Assembly: GCF_019084045.1 (NCBI RefSeq)
Contig: NZ_JAHRED010000010.1
Coordinates: forward strand, 1 to 64,000
Origin: Paeniglutamicibacter quisquiliarum
GTDB taxonomy: Bacteria > Actinomycetota > Actinomycetes > Actinomycetales > Micrococcaceae
Length of the DNA stretch: 64,000 nt
Direction of reading: 5' to 3'
The translations under genes were made by a program, and so were the position numbers. This document shows, in pieces, positions 10,281-19,475 of this stretch (its first letter is position 1; every line of letters starts with the position of its first letter). The notes under the pieces are model-generated. The model did no database searches. It was not told where the DNA came from and saw nothing but the letters and a program-made list of their open reading frames with translations.

Positions 10281-10919
10281 ATGCATATCATTTTCCAGCA
10301 GGCAGATGGTGCCGCACGAACAGCACTGTCTGTTGAAGTTGAGACGGGTGAAGTAAACCCGGAACTTGCAAGTTTGTTGTTTGACGTTTCACCCTCAAGC
10401 GTGAGCGCGACACAAACGGCCGTGGCCGGTGCCTTACTTTATGGCTCGGGGTCTCTGAAGCGTCTTAAAGTTAATGGTGAGATGCCTGATACGGCAGTAG
10501 CGGAAATTTCTCAGGTAATCGGATTTCCTGTTGAATCTGATTCCGTCGAGTTAATTGAAAACTCATCTGTGGGCCAGCTGGATTCGCTCTTAAAGGTAAC
10601 GTCGTTACGGGTGTCGTTGGGGCTGGATTTGGCTCGTGAAACTCCTGGGCGCGACGAGACTCGCCTTACACTATTTCCTAGTGAACGTTATTACGGCGGT
10701 CTACTTGGCATAAAAGAAGCGGTAGTTGCCTCTAACGCGTGGCTGCATGCGACTTACGTTGATCCAGCACGAGTATTGGCCGCTGCTGGAGTCTTGTTTG
10801 CAAATGATTTTTTGGCCGAAGGTCTAACCTTACCTGACGTTTCGGGCGAGGAGAGAGATATCATCTCTCGTCTCTGTCGTATTGCTGGGCTTGAAACAAC
10901 ATTCGAGGCCATTGGATGA
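10281..10919 (+). CDS. unknown protein, family B copy 1
   Basis: 212 aa, unrecognised. It is a paralogue of the protein at 15716-16336: both have an AxAGxLxxGS segment in the middle, then L(T/R)(L/I)xP followed by Y, then (V/S)SNA(W/Y), and end in a helix-rich region around EE(R)xxxxSLxxxxGL. The shared blocks are in the same order. No signal or membrane segment. It overlaps the next gene by ATGA. Two copies, each directly after a GT2 gene, suggest a dedicated partner of those enzymes. Confidence 0.65.
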   Translation: MHIIFQQADGAARTALSVEVETGEVNPELASLLFDVSPSSVSATQTAVAGALLYGSGSLKRLKVNGEMPDTAVAEISQVIGFPVESDSVELIENSSVGQLDSLLKVTSLRVSLGLDLARETPGRDETRLTLFPSERYYGGLLGIKEAVVASNAWLHATYVDPARVLAAAGVLFANDFLAEGLTLPDVSGEERDIISRLCRIAGLETTFEAIG

Positions 10920-12733
10920 TTGAAAATGACCAATTGCCAACGGCCGTTATTGTTAGCGACGTTAAGCAGGGTCAGCGATCTGGCCTGCTCGGGATGAGAT
11001 ATGCCCTTGTACGAGCGCTCAGCGATAATAGTGTTCCAACTGTGTTGACACACACCCATGCTCTGCAAAACATCACTGAATCTCTAAAAGACAACACTCG
11101 CATTGTTGTTTTTTGCGAGAGCATCAGGGCACTAAAATCTGGGAGAAAGATATTTGATGGGCAAATGGGTTGCTCATTCGTGCTTATCGTAATTCCGACT
11201 TCCTACGCTGGATGGCGTGAAAAGACGTTGGCTTGGTCCGACGGTCTAAGCGAGGAATGCGATAGAGATACTGTTATCTTCACGGATAGTTCGCTGTCGC
11301 AAAGAATAATTGAGCAGGAACTCGCAAGCTATCGAGCTGATGTCAGGATCTTAGTTCCAGAGTGGCACATCATCGATCCTGATCAGCTTGATTTGACCGA
11401 CGAGTGGGATAACGATCTATTCAATGCCCAAAAGGGTGTCAGCGGCGGCCTCGAAACCAATCATTGGAGTTTTGGTTCTGCTAAGACAGTCGAAAGAGAC
11501 AAAGGCCTGCACTTTTCTGGTACGGATTGGGGTTTTGAGCCACGAAGGGAGCCAAGCCCAGCATCTACAGTTGTAACAACGCCAGATCACTGTCTCGATG
11601 ATCCGGCCCGAACAAGCCAAGTTGCTAACGCGGGACTTGTAGGCCAAATTATGCAGGGGACTTCACTCGTTGGTAAGGCGCTAAATATCCTTGTCCAAGG
11701 TACCAAACTAACTTTCATCGATGAGTTGGGTCGGGATCTGGCGCGTCATTCTGGATCGAATGTAACCTTTGACGAGTGGATACACCTCGGCGCACCATCT
11801 GACTCGAACCGATCTCAAGCACTGCTTGATAGATCGGAAGTCGTCATTGGAGAGTGGGCGCGACCAAATAACGTGTGGATACAAGAGCGTGCCAGGAAGA
11901 ACCAAAAGCTGATTGTTAGGGCTCATCGATACGAAGTTACAACTGATTTTCCACACAAAATCGATATGCAACGATACTATGCTGGTGTGGTGATTGTTCC
12001 TTGGGTAGGTAGGGCCCTAGTTCAACAATTTGACTGGCCCGCTGACAAGATGGTCTATATCCCGAACTACGTTAACTCGCGATACTTTCACAGGGAAAAA
12101 CTCGTCGGCGCGGAGTTCACATTGGGCATTGTTGGGATCACACCGGATCTGAAACGACTGGATTTGGCTTTAGATTTGTTGGAAGAATTGCGATCTGAGG
12201 ACCTGCGCTACACTCTACGGGTCCGTGGAGACCTGCCCCCCGCGCATATCAACTGGGAAAAGCAGCCTCTACAGGCCGAACAATGGGGCAGTGTACTTCG
12301 CCGCTTGGAGTTGAATCCGCTCCTTCGCAATTCAGTTCACTTCGATGCGCCGGGCCGCGACATGGCTACGTGGTATCAGCAAATCGGTGTAATTCTTTCG
12401 ACGTCCGACATTGAAGGGTCTCATGTGGCGTTGGCGGAAGGCATTGCTTCAGGCGCTCTGCCAGTTGCGCGAAATTGGCCTGGCATAGGGACCCTTTGGC
12501 CAGACGACTTTGTTTTTCAGGATCTTGAACGAGCAGCGCAGTGGGTATTGCAATCGAGGGATGCGCACTGGCGACGTATTCAAATGGAACGCTTTCGTGC
12601 CCTGAATTGCTTGGACCAAGATCGCGTTTTGGGCGCATGGTGGGATCTAGTTAATGGTCGATTCGAGTTGGCGCAGAATGCTTTTGGCCCCATCGACTGG
12701 ACAGCTCCACTGTTCGAGACCGTCGAAGCATGA
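10916..12733 (+). CDS. GT-B fold glycosyltransferase (GT4-like)
   Basis: 605 aa. The C-terminal part (about 250-600) is a complete GT-B-like module: ALNILVQG, VVIGEWARPNNVW, YIPNYVNSRYF, then LGIVGITPDLKRLDLALDLL, and a donor-site-like region STSDIEGSHVALAEGIASG. It is clearly homologous to the last module of the 1,470-aa protein at 35182-39594 (shared VGI(T/V)P(D/E)xKRLD(L/V)ALDLL). The N-terminal 200 residues look like another Rossmann-type half-domain without known motifs. ATGA overlap with family B copy 1. Confidence 0.78.
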   Translation: MIENDQLPTAVIVSDVKQGQRSGLLGMRYALVRALSDNSVPTVLTHTHALQNITESLKDNTRIVVFCESIRALKSGRKIFDGQMGCSFVLIVIPTSYAGWREKTLAWSDGLSEECDRDTVIFTDSSLSQRIIEQELASYRADVRILVPEWHIIDPDQLDLTDEWDNDLFNAQKGVSGGLETNHWSFGSAKTVERDKGLHFSGTDWGFEPRREPSPASTVVTTPDHCLDDPARTSQVANAGLVGQIMQGTSLVGKALNILVQGTKLTFIDELGRDLARHSGSNVTFDEWIHLGAPSDSNRSQALLDRSEVVIGEWARPNNVWIQERARKNQKLIVRAHRYEVTTDFPHKIDMQRYYAGVVIVPWVGRALVQQFDWPADKMVYIPNYVNSRYFHREKLVGAEFTLGIVGITPDLKRLDLALDLLEELRSEDLRYTLRVRGDLPPAHINWEKQPLQAEQWGSVLRRLELNPLLRNSVHFDAPGRDMATWYQQIGVILSTSDIEGSHVALAEGIASGALPVARNWPGIGTLWPDDFVFQDLERAAQWVLQSRDAHWRRIQMERFRALNCLDQDRVLGAWWDLVNGRFELAQNAFGPIDWTAPLFETVEA

Positions 12734-12779
12734 ATAAGGCGAACATGAATGCCAACACAGAATAGCAAGGATGGGAAAA

Positions 12780-13397
12780 ATGAACGAGCAATTAGAAAGC
12801 GTCTCGTTTGATGCTTACGCGGAAATCGACTACTTGAAAAGTAGGCTCATAGAGCTTGAGCGCACAGTTCGATATTTGTCGGACTCCCGAGCGAAACAGG
12901 ATCCAGCAGGCCGACCAGCTTTTAAACGTCCCCCGTACGTAACTGTTGGTGAAGGATGCAATATAGGTAACGGGGTGACTTTTTCGGCCACTGAAAGAAC
13001 GCCGATCCTTGTGGGTGACCGAACTAAGATCCTTCGAGGAGGTGAATTGCTGGGTCCCTTGACCATCGGTTCACGAGTCTTCATCAACCGTGACGCGTAT
13101 ATACGTTCTGGCGTGACGATTGAGGACGGCGTTTCCCTTGGCCCATTCGTGCGACTCATCACCGACTCGCACCACATTGGACAGGCAAGTCACCGGGCTG
13201 GACCGGGTAAAACTGAGGCTATCCTGATAGGTGAAGGTGCTTGGCTCGGAGCCGGAGTGACGGTCCTGGGTGGCGTAACTATTGGGGCGGGATCAATCGT
13301 GGCTGCAGGTGCACTAGTTAGGGACAACGTTCCCCCGAATTCGGTCGCAGCTGGAGTGCCAGCGAGAGTTATTCGCCAGCTGGAGGAACCGCAGTAG
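12780..13397 (+). CDS. left-handed beta-helix acyltransferase
   Basis: 205 aa. A short N-terminal coiled coil (EIDYLKSRLIELERTVRYL) precedes a run of hexapeptide repeats (about 55-200: TVGEGCNIGNGVTF, ILVGDRTKI, LTIGSRVFI, VSLGPFVRL, ending IGAGSIVAAGALVRDNVPP and VAAGVPARVI). The SHHIG region supplies a likely catalytic His. The family transfers acetyl groups from acetyl-CoA to sugar hydroxyls or amines. Start at 12780 is chosen because AGGATGGGA lies at the right distance; ATG 12771 sits almost on the ribosome site. The stop overlaps the next start. Likely O-acetylates the island's glycan. Confidence 0.85.
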   Translation: MNEQLESVSFDAYAEIDYLKSRLIELERTVRYLSDSRAKQDPAGRPAFKRPPYVTVGEGCNIGNGVTFSATERTPILVGDRTKILRGGELLGPLTIGSRVFINRDAYIRSGVTIEDGVSLGPFVRLITDSHHIGQASHRAGPGKTEAILIGEGAWLGAGVTVLGGVTIGAGSIVAAGALVRDNVPPNSVAAGVPARVIRQLEEPQ

Positions 13398-13816
13398 TGT
13401 TAGGCAATCTTCCTTGCGCCACAACAATGAATTTCGAACTGCCAGCTGACTGTGATAGTGCTGTGATCGTAGCTTCCTTTGACCGCACCCTTGCGGACCA
13501 AGAATACATAATCACATTGGGTTTTGCAACTAAAGAAACTTACTCGTCGATCCAGATATCTGAGCTCTCATGGTCTGCGAGCCTTGAATCGGCATTTGTT
13601 TATGTTTCTGCATTGCCTTTAAAGACACCTTATAGAAGCCCGCGTTTTGAGATTCCTGCCGGTGCGCGGAGAATGCAAGTGCACTGTCGGAATTGGAAGC
13701 CTCAGGGCTCCGGCCCGGAGCAATCTCTTAGGGGACTTGCGGTTGAGGCATTTGTGATAGGGCCTGCCCTATCCACTAGTCTGAGCCGGGTCATTCTTCC
13801 TGGAAAGAAGATCTGA
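13397..13816 (+). CDS. small unknown protein, family A copy 2
   Basis: 139 aa, beta-rich in appearance, no known domain. Paralogue of the 142-aa protein at 8452: SWSASLESAFVYV here aligns with SFSAGLDARFSYV there, at similar positions. GTG start overlaps the preceding stop by one base, with GGAGGA about 9 nt upstream. It stands immediately before a GT2 gene (1-bp gap), as copy 1 does. Confidence 0.65.
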   Translation: MLGNLPCATTMNFELPADCDSAVIVASFDRTLADQEYIITLGFATKETYSSIQISELSWSASLESAFVYVSALPLKTPYRSPRFEIPAGARRMQVHCRNWKPQGSGPEQSLRGLAVEAFVIGPALSTSLSRVILPGKKI

Positions 13817-13817
13817 C

Positions 13818-15719
13818 ATGGATGTATGCGAAGTATCCGTTGTTATTGGCTTTCGAAACTGGGGCCAAGAGCGATTACGTCTAGCGCTTGGTTCGCTTCA
13901 AGCAGCCTTTGGTACGTGTAATGGCGAGGTAATTTTAGTTGACTATGGTTCGACGGATCCCGAGCCGGCACGTGCGGCCGCGGAAATCACTGGTTCCAGG
14001 CTCGTGAGGATTGACAATGTGACTGTTTGGTCGCGTTCAGAAGCCTTAAACGCTGGGTTTGCCCAAGCCCGAGGGAGGCTGTTCATTTCAACGGACGCGG
14101 ACATGTTGTTTGCCCCGGGCACTTTGGAGACAATTCATACTTGGTGGCAGGCTTCAGGATCTAGCGCTCTCTACCTACAATGTCGTGATCTTCCGCCGTC
14201 ACTTACAGTCCAAAGTCTATCCACTGGTCACGTTAATTGGAAAGAACTTGAGGCGGTGTCACGACTAAGGCCCAGGTGGGGCGTCGGAGGCATGATGGCA
14301 ATTGATCGCCATTCATACGGTGTTCTTCGAGGTTTCGACGAGAGAATGCACACCTATGGCCGGGAAGATATGGACTTTGCCGCACGTGCACGCCGTGCCG
14401 GCCTGCGAATGGTTTGGGTAGAGGATCAAAAGGCGCGCATGTATCACATGTGGCATCCATCCTCGGCTGATGCACTACAAGATTCTCCAGCGGCTATCGC
14501 CGCACTAAAGCAAAACCGGAGTATTTTCGATAATGATGGAACAGTGGCCCGAAATCGAACAATTTGGAACAATTCGTTACCTGAAGCGCCGCCTCTAATC
14601 AGCATCTGTCTCCTCAGTGGCTATGAATCAATTAAGGATGGCAGGCTAGCAGACACCATAGCTTTGCAAAACATCCGTGACGTTGAGGTATTGGTTTCGG
14701 CAACGGGAGGACAGGTTCAGGCGGCAACGATTGAGTCGTTGGTGCGAGAAGTGGACTGCCAAGTTGGCGATCTAGATTCCATGTTGGAGGTTGCCGCGGG
14801 GAAATACACTATTGTTCTGGACTCTAGCTACTGCCTCCCCGAAACGTTTTTAGAGGAGCTATTGGTCGATGCGCAGGGTTCAGTGCGAGCGGTCGTACCA
14901 CGTCAGCTAGCCTTCGACCCTGAAACGAACGGGTTCGGATTCATGCCAATCGGGGATGAAAATCGAACAAATACACTTCTCGGTGTTCTCGCACAAACGG
15001 ACATACTCCGTTCCTTGTCTCGCGAACAGAATATCTCAACCATTAATCCAGGATTCTTGGAAATATTGAATAGTCTCGGTGCTGAAGTTTTATTCAGCGA
15101 GAATGCCATTTGTTTGGTCGAGGCAAAGGAGTCAGTTCAATCTTCGATTCGCCGATACGAAATTCCTTCGGAAATAAGACGGATACTATGGCCCTTGTTC
15201 TCCGATAGCGATACCAGCAGAATTGCTAAAATCACCGGGGGACCCGTCGAAACACTTGCGAGCGAGAAATTTGACGGTTCTTTAGAATTTTCTGTGGTCA
15301 AGCGAGACGATGAAATCACTTCCAGGCTAGGCGTCCTCGGAAACGCTTCGCTGACTGATCTTGCCAGATTGCGAAACTTGGGATGTGATTTTACCGTTGA
15401 TCTGGAACCGATCGATCAGGCGGAAAACTCGGGACGTGGAATCCGGTGGATAATTTCTGAGGCAATGTTCGCTATTGGGCAATCGGATGTGATTCCGCAC
15501 GCAGTAATTGTCGTTGAAGGTGAACATGATGGGCGTGGGTTCGCAACTCCTGATGCACGTCCTTTGTGCATCAAAGTTGAGCGATTGGGATTAGATGACC
15601 ATGAAAAGGCGACGCTTTTCTTTTCCAATAATGCACTGGAAACCAGTAATATTTTGGAGTTCGCAGACGGAAGAGTCCGATTTATATTAAGTCAACCGGA
15701 TTGGGAAATTGGATCATGA
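13818..15719 (+). CDS. large family 2 glycosyltransferase
   Basis: 633 aa. The N-terminal GT-A domain has VSVVIGFRNW, VILVDYGSTD and STDADMLF (metal-binding DAD). It is followed by a galactosyltransferase-type C-terminal element, GGMMAIDRHSYGVLRGFDER, and GREDMDFAARARRAG, as in chondroitin-polymerase-like GT2 enzymes. Residues from about 260 to 633 are a second, GT-like but motif-poor half (FTVDLEPID and similar strands), possibly a degenerate second GT domain. It overlaps family B copy 2 by ATGA, so the two proteins are translationally coupled. Confidence 0.82.
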   Translation: MDVCEVSVVIGFRNWGQERLRLALGSLQAAFGTCNGEVILVDYGSTDPEPARAAAEITGSRLVRIDNVTVWSRSEALNAGFAQARGRLFISTDADMLFAPGTLETIHTWWQASGSSALYLQCRDLPPSLTVQSLSTGHVNWKELEAVSRLRPRWGVGGMMAIDRHSYGVLRGFDERMHTYGREDMDFAARARRAGLRMVWVEDQKARMYHMWHPSSADALQDSPAAIAALKQNRSIFDNDGTVARNRTIWNNSLPEAPPLISICLLSGYESIKDGRLADTIALQNIRDVEVLVSATGGQVQAATIESLVREVDCQVGDLDSMLEVAAGKYTIVLDSSYCLPETFLEELLVDAQGSVRAVVPRQLAFDPETNGFGFMPIGDENRTNTLLGVLAQTDILRSLSREQNISTINPGFLEILNSLGAEVLFSENAICLVEAKESVQSSIRRYEIPSEIRRILWPLFSDSDTSRIAKITGGPVETLASEKFDGSLEFSVVKRDDEITSRLGVLGNASLTDLARLRNLGCDFTVDLEPIDQAENSGRGIRWIISEAMFAIGQSDVIPHAVIVVEGEHDGRGFATPDARPLCIKVERLGLDDHEKATLFFSNNALETSNILEFADGRVRFILSQPDWEIGS

Positions 15720-16336
15720 GGATAATTTCAGAAACAGAATCTTCTGGTCGATTTTCATTGCTTACTGAAGTCGAAGCATATGATGCAGTCACGCCGATTA
15801 GTCGATTCTTTGTCGACTACGTTCCGTCAGAGTTGAATCCGGAGCGGGTTGCACTTGCTGGATATCTGGCCTTTGGTTCTTGGATCAGCGGTGGCGTAAA
15901 ATTTCCTGAAGCGATTTGTCCCGAGCTCGCTTCCGCTATTGAGGACGACGCTTTCCCGGCGCGTGTACGCCCGGAGAAAATTGACTACACGCCAAAGCGT
16001 TTGGCTGGCGGAGAGTATGAAGCGCAGGTTCTTGTTGGCCCTGCGGCTACTGAATCCGAGACGAGTCGATCCTTGAGAATTCTTCCCCACGGAAAGTATG
16101 TAGGAGCACTTCGGCAGGAGGGTCATTTCCAAGTGTCTTCGAACGCATATGTATTGGCCGGTTGCGTCCCTAAAGAAGCAGAGCATCGACCAATGCTCGC
16201 AGTTGCTGTTTTGGCAGCGGAGGAATTTGGGATAGACAAATTGCGATTTCAGGCAATTATTAGCGAGAATGAACGAAGGCACTTGCAGTCACTCTTGGGT
16301 GCCGTTGGACTCGGTCTTACGATTTCGTTGACTTGA
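15716..16336 (+). CDS. unknown protein, family B copy 2
   Basis: 206 aa from ATG 15716, which overlaps the upstream stop (ATGA); the further upstream in-frame start is disfavoured. Same architecture as the protein at 10281: ALAGYLAFGS in the middle, LRILPHGKYVGAL, then VSSNAYVLAG, and a C-terminal NERRHLQSLLGAVGLGL. No known domain, no signal peptide. Its coupling to a GT2 gene for the second time in 8 kb argues for a function tied to that enzyme class. Confidence 0.65.
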   Translation: MRIISETESSGRFSLLTEVEAYDAVTPISRFFVDYVPSELNPERVALAGYLAFGSWISGGVKFPEAICPELASAIEDDAFPARVRPEKIDYTPKRLAGGEYEAQVLVGPAATESETSRSLRILPHGKYVGALRQEGHFQVSSNAYVLAGCVPKEAEHRPMLAVAVLAAEEFGIDKLRFQAIISENERRHLQSLLGAVGLGLTISLT

Positions 16337-16437
16337 GTGCCTCACGCTTGGCCTAATTCAAATAGTTTTTTGAGGACTTCAAGAAACCAAAAATGATCAT
16401 TTTTTCGATCAGTCCAAACAGTAAGAAAAGAGATTTG

Positions 16438-17751
16438 ATGAAAATTTCAGTAGTCGGATGCGGCTATCTTGGCGCCGTTCATGCAGCTGCCATGGCGAAA
16501 CTTGGCCACGATGTAATCGGCATTGATGTGGACGCTAGTAAGATTGCAGACCTTCAAGCCTCGAAGGCGCCTTTCTTTGAGCCCGGCCTGCCGGAATTAC
16601 TCAGTGAAGCGCAGAAATCTGGATCACTTTCATTCTCCACGAACATGGCTGATGCAGCTGATGCGGATGTTCATTTTCTGTGTGTAGGGACGCCGCAGCG
16701 GAAAGGTGAAAACGCAGCTGATCTTAAGTACGTAGATGCGGGATTTGCATCAATCACGCAGCATATCAAGCCTGGGGCGCTCATTGCGGGAAAATCCACT
16801 GTTCCCGTTGGAACGGCCGAGCGTCTTGCCGATAAGTTGAGGGATATTCAGCCTGAAGCAATCCTTGCATGGAATCCTGAGTTCCTCCGCGAGGGTCACG
16901 CTGTAAAAGACACTCTGGCGCCGGACAGACTGATATATGGTGTTTCCGATGATTCACAGGGAGCTCGTGCGATCGAACTATTGGACGAGGTGTATCGGCA
17001 GATTTTGGATGCCGACACGCCACGGCTGACAATGGGATATGCGACCGCCGAACTCGTGAAAACGTCAGCGAATTCATTCCTGGCAACGAAGATTAGTTTC
17101 ATAAATGCAATGGCGGAGATTTGTGAAGCCACAGGAGCTGATGTCAAAGTTCTGGCCGACTCCATAGGTCTCGACGACCGAATTGGAAGAAAGTTCTTGA
17201 ATGCGGGTGTTGGATTTGGCGGTGGGTGCCTGCCGAAGGATATTCGTGCCTTTATGGCCCGTGCAGGGGAACTTGGCGCTGATCAAGCTTTAACTTTTCT
17301 AAGGGAAGTCGATGCAATTAACATGCGTCGACGAGAACGAGTCGTCGAGCTCGTGCGAGAAGAACTTGGCGGCTCACTATTAGGCCAGCGCATTACGGTG
17401 CTGGGAGCGGCATTCAAACCCAATTCTGACGATGTAAGAGACTCGCCAGCACTGTCGGTTAGCGCCCAGCTGCAGTTGCTCGGTGCAATCGTAACTGTGA
17501 CAGATCCAGAAGCGCTGTCCAATGCACGTAAACGTTTCCCAGAATTACAGTATGAGCAAGATCTAACGGAGGCAATCAAGGGTGCGGAAGCACTAATTTT
17601 GTTGACCGAGTGGGAGGATTACACGGAAGCTGATCCTGTTGCTTGGTCTCAAATCGTCAGTCGACCTTTGATTTTGGACGGTCGAAATGTACTTGATATT
17701 GATAAATGGCGAGCGGCCGGTTGGCATGTGAAGGCAATGGGCCGACCGTAG
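16438..17751 (+). CDS. ugd: UDP-glucose 6-dehydrogenase
   Basis: Oxidises UDP-glucose to UDP-glucuronate with two NAD. 437 aa: N-terminal NAD domain starting KISVVGCGYLG, central helix, and the catalytic Cys in GFGGGCLPKDIRA (about 263), then the C-terminal UDP-binding domain with FKPNSDDVRDSP. The start at 16438 matches the conserved family N-terminus; the ATG at 16393 would add 15 unrelated residues. It is the last gene of the left forward operon and is followed by a strong terminator. Supplies UDP-GlcA to the glycan; the 59-kb wecC product is a relative with a different substrate. Confidence 0.93.
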   Translation: MKISVVGCGYLGAVHAAAMAKLGHDVIGIDVDASKIADLQASKAPFFEPGLPELLSEAQKSGSLSFSTNMADAADADVHFLCVGTPQRKGENAADLKYVDAGFASITQHIKPGALIAGKSTVPVGTAERLADKLRDIQPEAILAWNPEFLREGHAVKDTLAPDRLIYGVSDDSQGARAIELLDEVYRQILDADTPRLTMGYATAELVKTSANSFLATKISFINAMAEICEATGADVKVLADSIGLDDRIGRKFLNAGVGFGGGCLPKDIRAFMARAGELGADQALTFLREVDAINMRRRERVVELVREELGGSLLGQRITVLGAAFKPNSDDVRDSPALSVSAQLQLLGAIVTVTDPEALSNARKRFPELQYEQDLTEAIKGAEALILLTEWEDYTEADPVAWSQIVSRPLILDGRNVLDIDKWRAAGWHVKAMGRP

Positions 17752-17780
17752 AGGAGTTCGCTTAGCCTGTATGAACAGAT

Positions 17781-17827
17781 CCGCCTCCGACCACCTTTTC
17801 GTAATTGGAGGTCGGAGGCGGTTTCGT
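17781..17827 (+). terminator. rho-independent terminator of the left operon
   Basis: Perfect 12-bp stem, CCGCCTCCGACC (17781-17792) with GGTCGGAGGCGG (17810-17821), 17-nt loop, followed by TTTCGTT. It lies about 30 bp after ugd. Confidence 0.8.
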
Positions 17828-17966
17828 TCTGCCGCGCAAATGTTGCTGGCCATGCTAACGGAGAGTCTTTTCTGGTATTTCCCGACTGGCAAGTATGCAT
17901 GTGCTGAACCGTGGTCCACGAATCCGGCTTGAAGGTAATCGCCACAAGTATCCAGATGGAGCCGCC

Positions 17967-18158
17967 TGCCAAATAGCCTTTGCTGGTACCGGTGTTCTGG
18001 CGATCTGGTGTGTAACCTCGCAACATGGACACCAAATCGCGTCACTTCGTAGACACCTTTTCATGGCCCTTGACAGACAACCGATCTCATGACTTCGTGT
18101 TGCCGGAACGGGAGTACCAATAAGCCGGAACAGGAGTGCCCTCTGGCGCTATGTAGCA
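17967..18158. mobile_element. MITE-like element with IS21-type ends, copy 1
   Basis: 192 bp without a gene. The left end TGCCAAATAGCC...GGTACCGGTGTTC and the right end (GGAACAGG...CTGGCGCTATGTAGCA) are inverted copies of each other and closely resemble the ends of the IS21 element at 40555-43241, including repeated GTTCCGG-type boxes. It is flanked by a perfect 6-bp direct repeat GCCGCC (17961-17966 and 18159-18164), the expected target duplication. The interior matches copy 2 (GTGTGTAA, CTCGCA, ACTTCGTAGACA), not the intact IS, so the parent is another relative. Confidence 0.7.
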
Positions 18159-18204
18159 GCCGCCGGCATCTGATGACAGAGGACCCGCTGGCAAATATGC
18201 CTAG

Positions 18205-18375
18205 TGCTGAATAGCGTCTGTTGGTACCTATGTTCTGACGACTTGGTGTGTAATCTCGCAGCATCGTGGACACCGGATCTTGTTACTTCGTAGACAACCG
18301 ATCTCATGGCTTTGTGTTCCCAGAACAGCAGTACCAACAAGCCAGAACAGACGTACCTTCTGACGCTATTCAGCA
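18205..18375. mobile_element. MITE-like element with IS21-type ends, copy 2
   Basis: 171 bp; left end TGCTGAATAGCGTCTGTTGG, right end its near inverse (CTGACGCTATTCAGCA). The first 11 bases are identical to the left end of the intact IS21 element at 40555. It shares its interior with copy 1, lying only 46 bp away, but lacks about 20 bp. The flanks (CCTAG, CCCTG) are not a convincing target duplication, so it is probably older. Confidence 0.65.
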
Positions 18376-18420
18376 CCCTGGCCGGCAACATGGCCATCAG
18401 TGGCATGCAGCAAACGCGGT

Positions 18421-18461
18421 CGGGCCCCCGATTCCGGAAAATTCACGGAATCAGCGGCCCG
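18421..18461. terminator. long GC-rich hairpin
   Basis: CGGGCCCCCGATTCCG (18421-18436) pairs with CGGAATCAGCGGCCCG (18446-18461), 14 of 16 positions, with a 9-nt loop. There is no T-run directly after it on the plus strand. It lies beyond the 3' end of the minus-strand hydrolase gene (ends 18660). It could be a terminator for that gene or an end of an old insertion. The rest of 18462-18659 shows nothing. Confidence 0.4.
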
Positions 18462-18659
18462 TCTGCACACGATGAAAAATCGGTGTTAGTGGAGTAAGGT
18501 TTAAGGGTAAATCAGAATAGGACATGTCAGCACAGGACTTATGGCACTTAAATCGTGTTGATGGACTTCAATGTGTGGCCCCATGCGGACGCAAGAACAC
18601 GGATGCCCAACCCGACAAATCATGTGAGTGACCTGCGTGCGAAGCAAAACATCTATGTG

Positions 18660-19475
18660 TTAGGTGATCGACTCGAGCCTAACAGCCTCAATCCTAGTCA
18701 ATTCGGCGCGCTCGCTCCACTGCTCTATTAGCGCGAGTGCCTCCAGCTGTGCCAAAGCGGCATGGCCGGATACATGGTTGGTCAGCAGCATTCTCTGCTG
18801 ACCAACCCTAGGCAAAGCAGCCATAGCAACATCCGCCATGAAATCCTGCTGAATGGCGATACTCATATCGGTCTCGTTCGAAACCAGCAAGAACGGCGGA
18901 ATGAGATTCGACTTCTTAAACCGGTCACGCACATCTACCATTTCGGGGTGGTCGATCCTATGTTCAGAAAACGTCTTTCCTAGCACCCTATTCTCCATCG
19001 CCTTGATAGATCCCGGTGAAGGCCATTGGGAGACATCAATTTGTGGAATTTCGGCGATGGCACTCGATCCAGGAAGCAAAGAAGCCATCCCGAGCGCCCC
19101 AAACCCACCTAGGGACGAGCCATAGAACAAGATTTGATCATTCGAAAGCCCCAGACGAATAACTTGCTCTTGTACCATGACAGCCATCTCTTCGAGCAGA
19201 TCGTCGGTCGGGTGCAAGTACCACGCCCCGCGAATTTCGTCGTCAAGGCCCAAAGCAGGATCAGAGAGCGCGAGGACGTGTTGATTCGGCATGACTGTGT
19301 GCCAGTTCCACCGAGAAAGCAGTTTCCAACGACGGATGCCAGTACCAGTTTGTGCGGCCGGCATGAAACACACTAGTCTTTCGGCAGAATCCCGGCGAGC
19401 GAGAGCACCATGAATGGATAAACCAGTATTGGATTTCTTTTCGAGTGTCTCTACGACGGTCCCCAATGCATGCAT
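18660..19475 (-). CDS. alpha/beta-hydrolase-fold protein
   Basis: 271 aa. The nucleophile elbow is YGSSLGGFGAL (Ser at about 150), preceded by a strand LVCFMPAA and followed by an acidic region and HVSGHAAL near the C-terminus, the expected site of the catalytic His. Similar elbows occur in Asp2-like and esterase-type proteins of glycan clusters. No signal peptide, so it is likely cytoplasmic. Its closest relative in the window is the hydrolase gene split by the IS21 element (40312/43861), which has GSSAGGFGAL. Inference: acyl transfer to or removal from sugars. It has no forward partners and stands alone between decayed DNA. Confidence 0.75.
   Translation of the reverse strand: MHALGTVVETLEKKSNTGLSIHGALARRDSAERLVCFMPAAQTGTGIRRWKLLSRWNWHTVMPNQHVLALSDPALGLDDEIRGAWYLHPTDDLLEEMAVMVQEQVIRLGLSNDQILFYGSSLGGFGALGMASLLPGSSAIAEIPQIDVSQWPSPGSIKAMENRVLGKTFSEHRIDHPEMVDVRDRFKKSNLIPPFLLVSNETDMSIAIQQDFMADVAMAALPRVGQQRMLLTNHVSGHAALAQLEALALIEQWSERAELTRIEAVRLESIT

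Noticed and set aside
17649-18406. Minus-strand open frames with repeated peptide-like text
   Set aside because: They are translations of the two MITE-like elements and the antisense of ugd, without ribosome sites.
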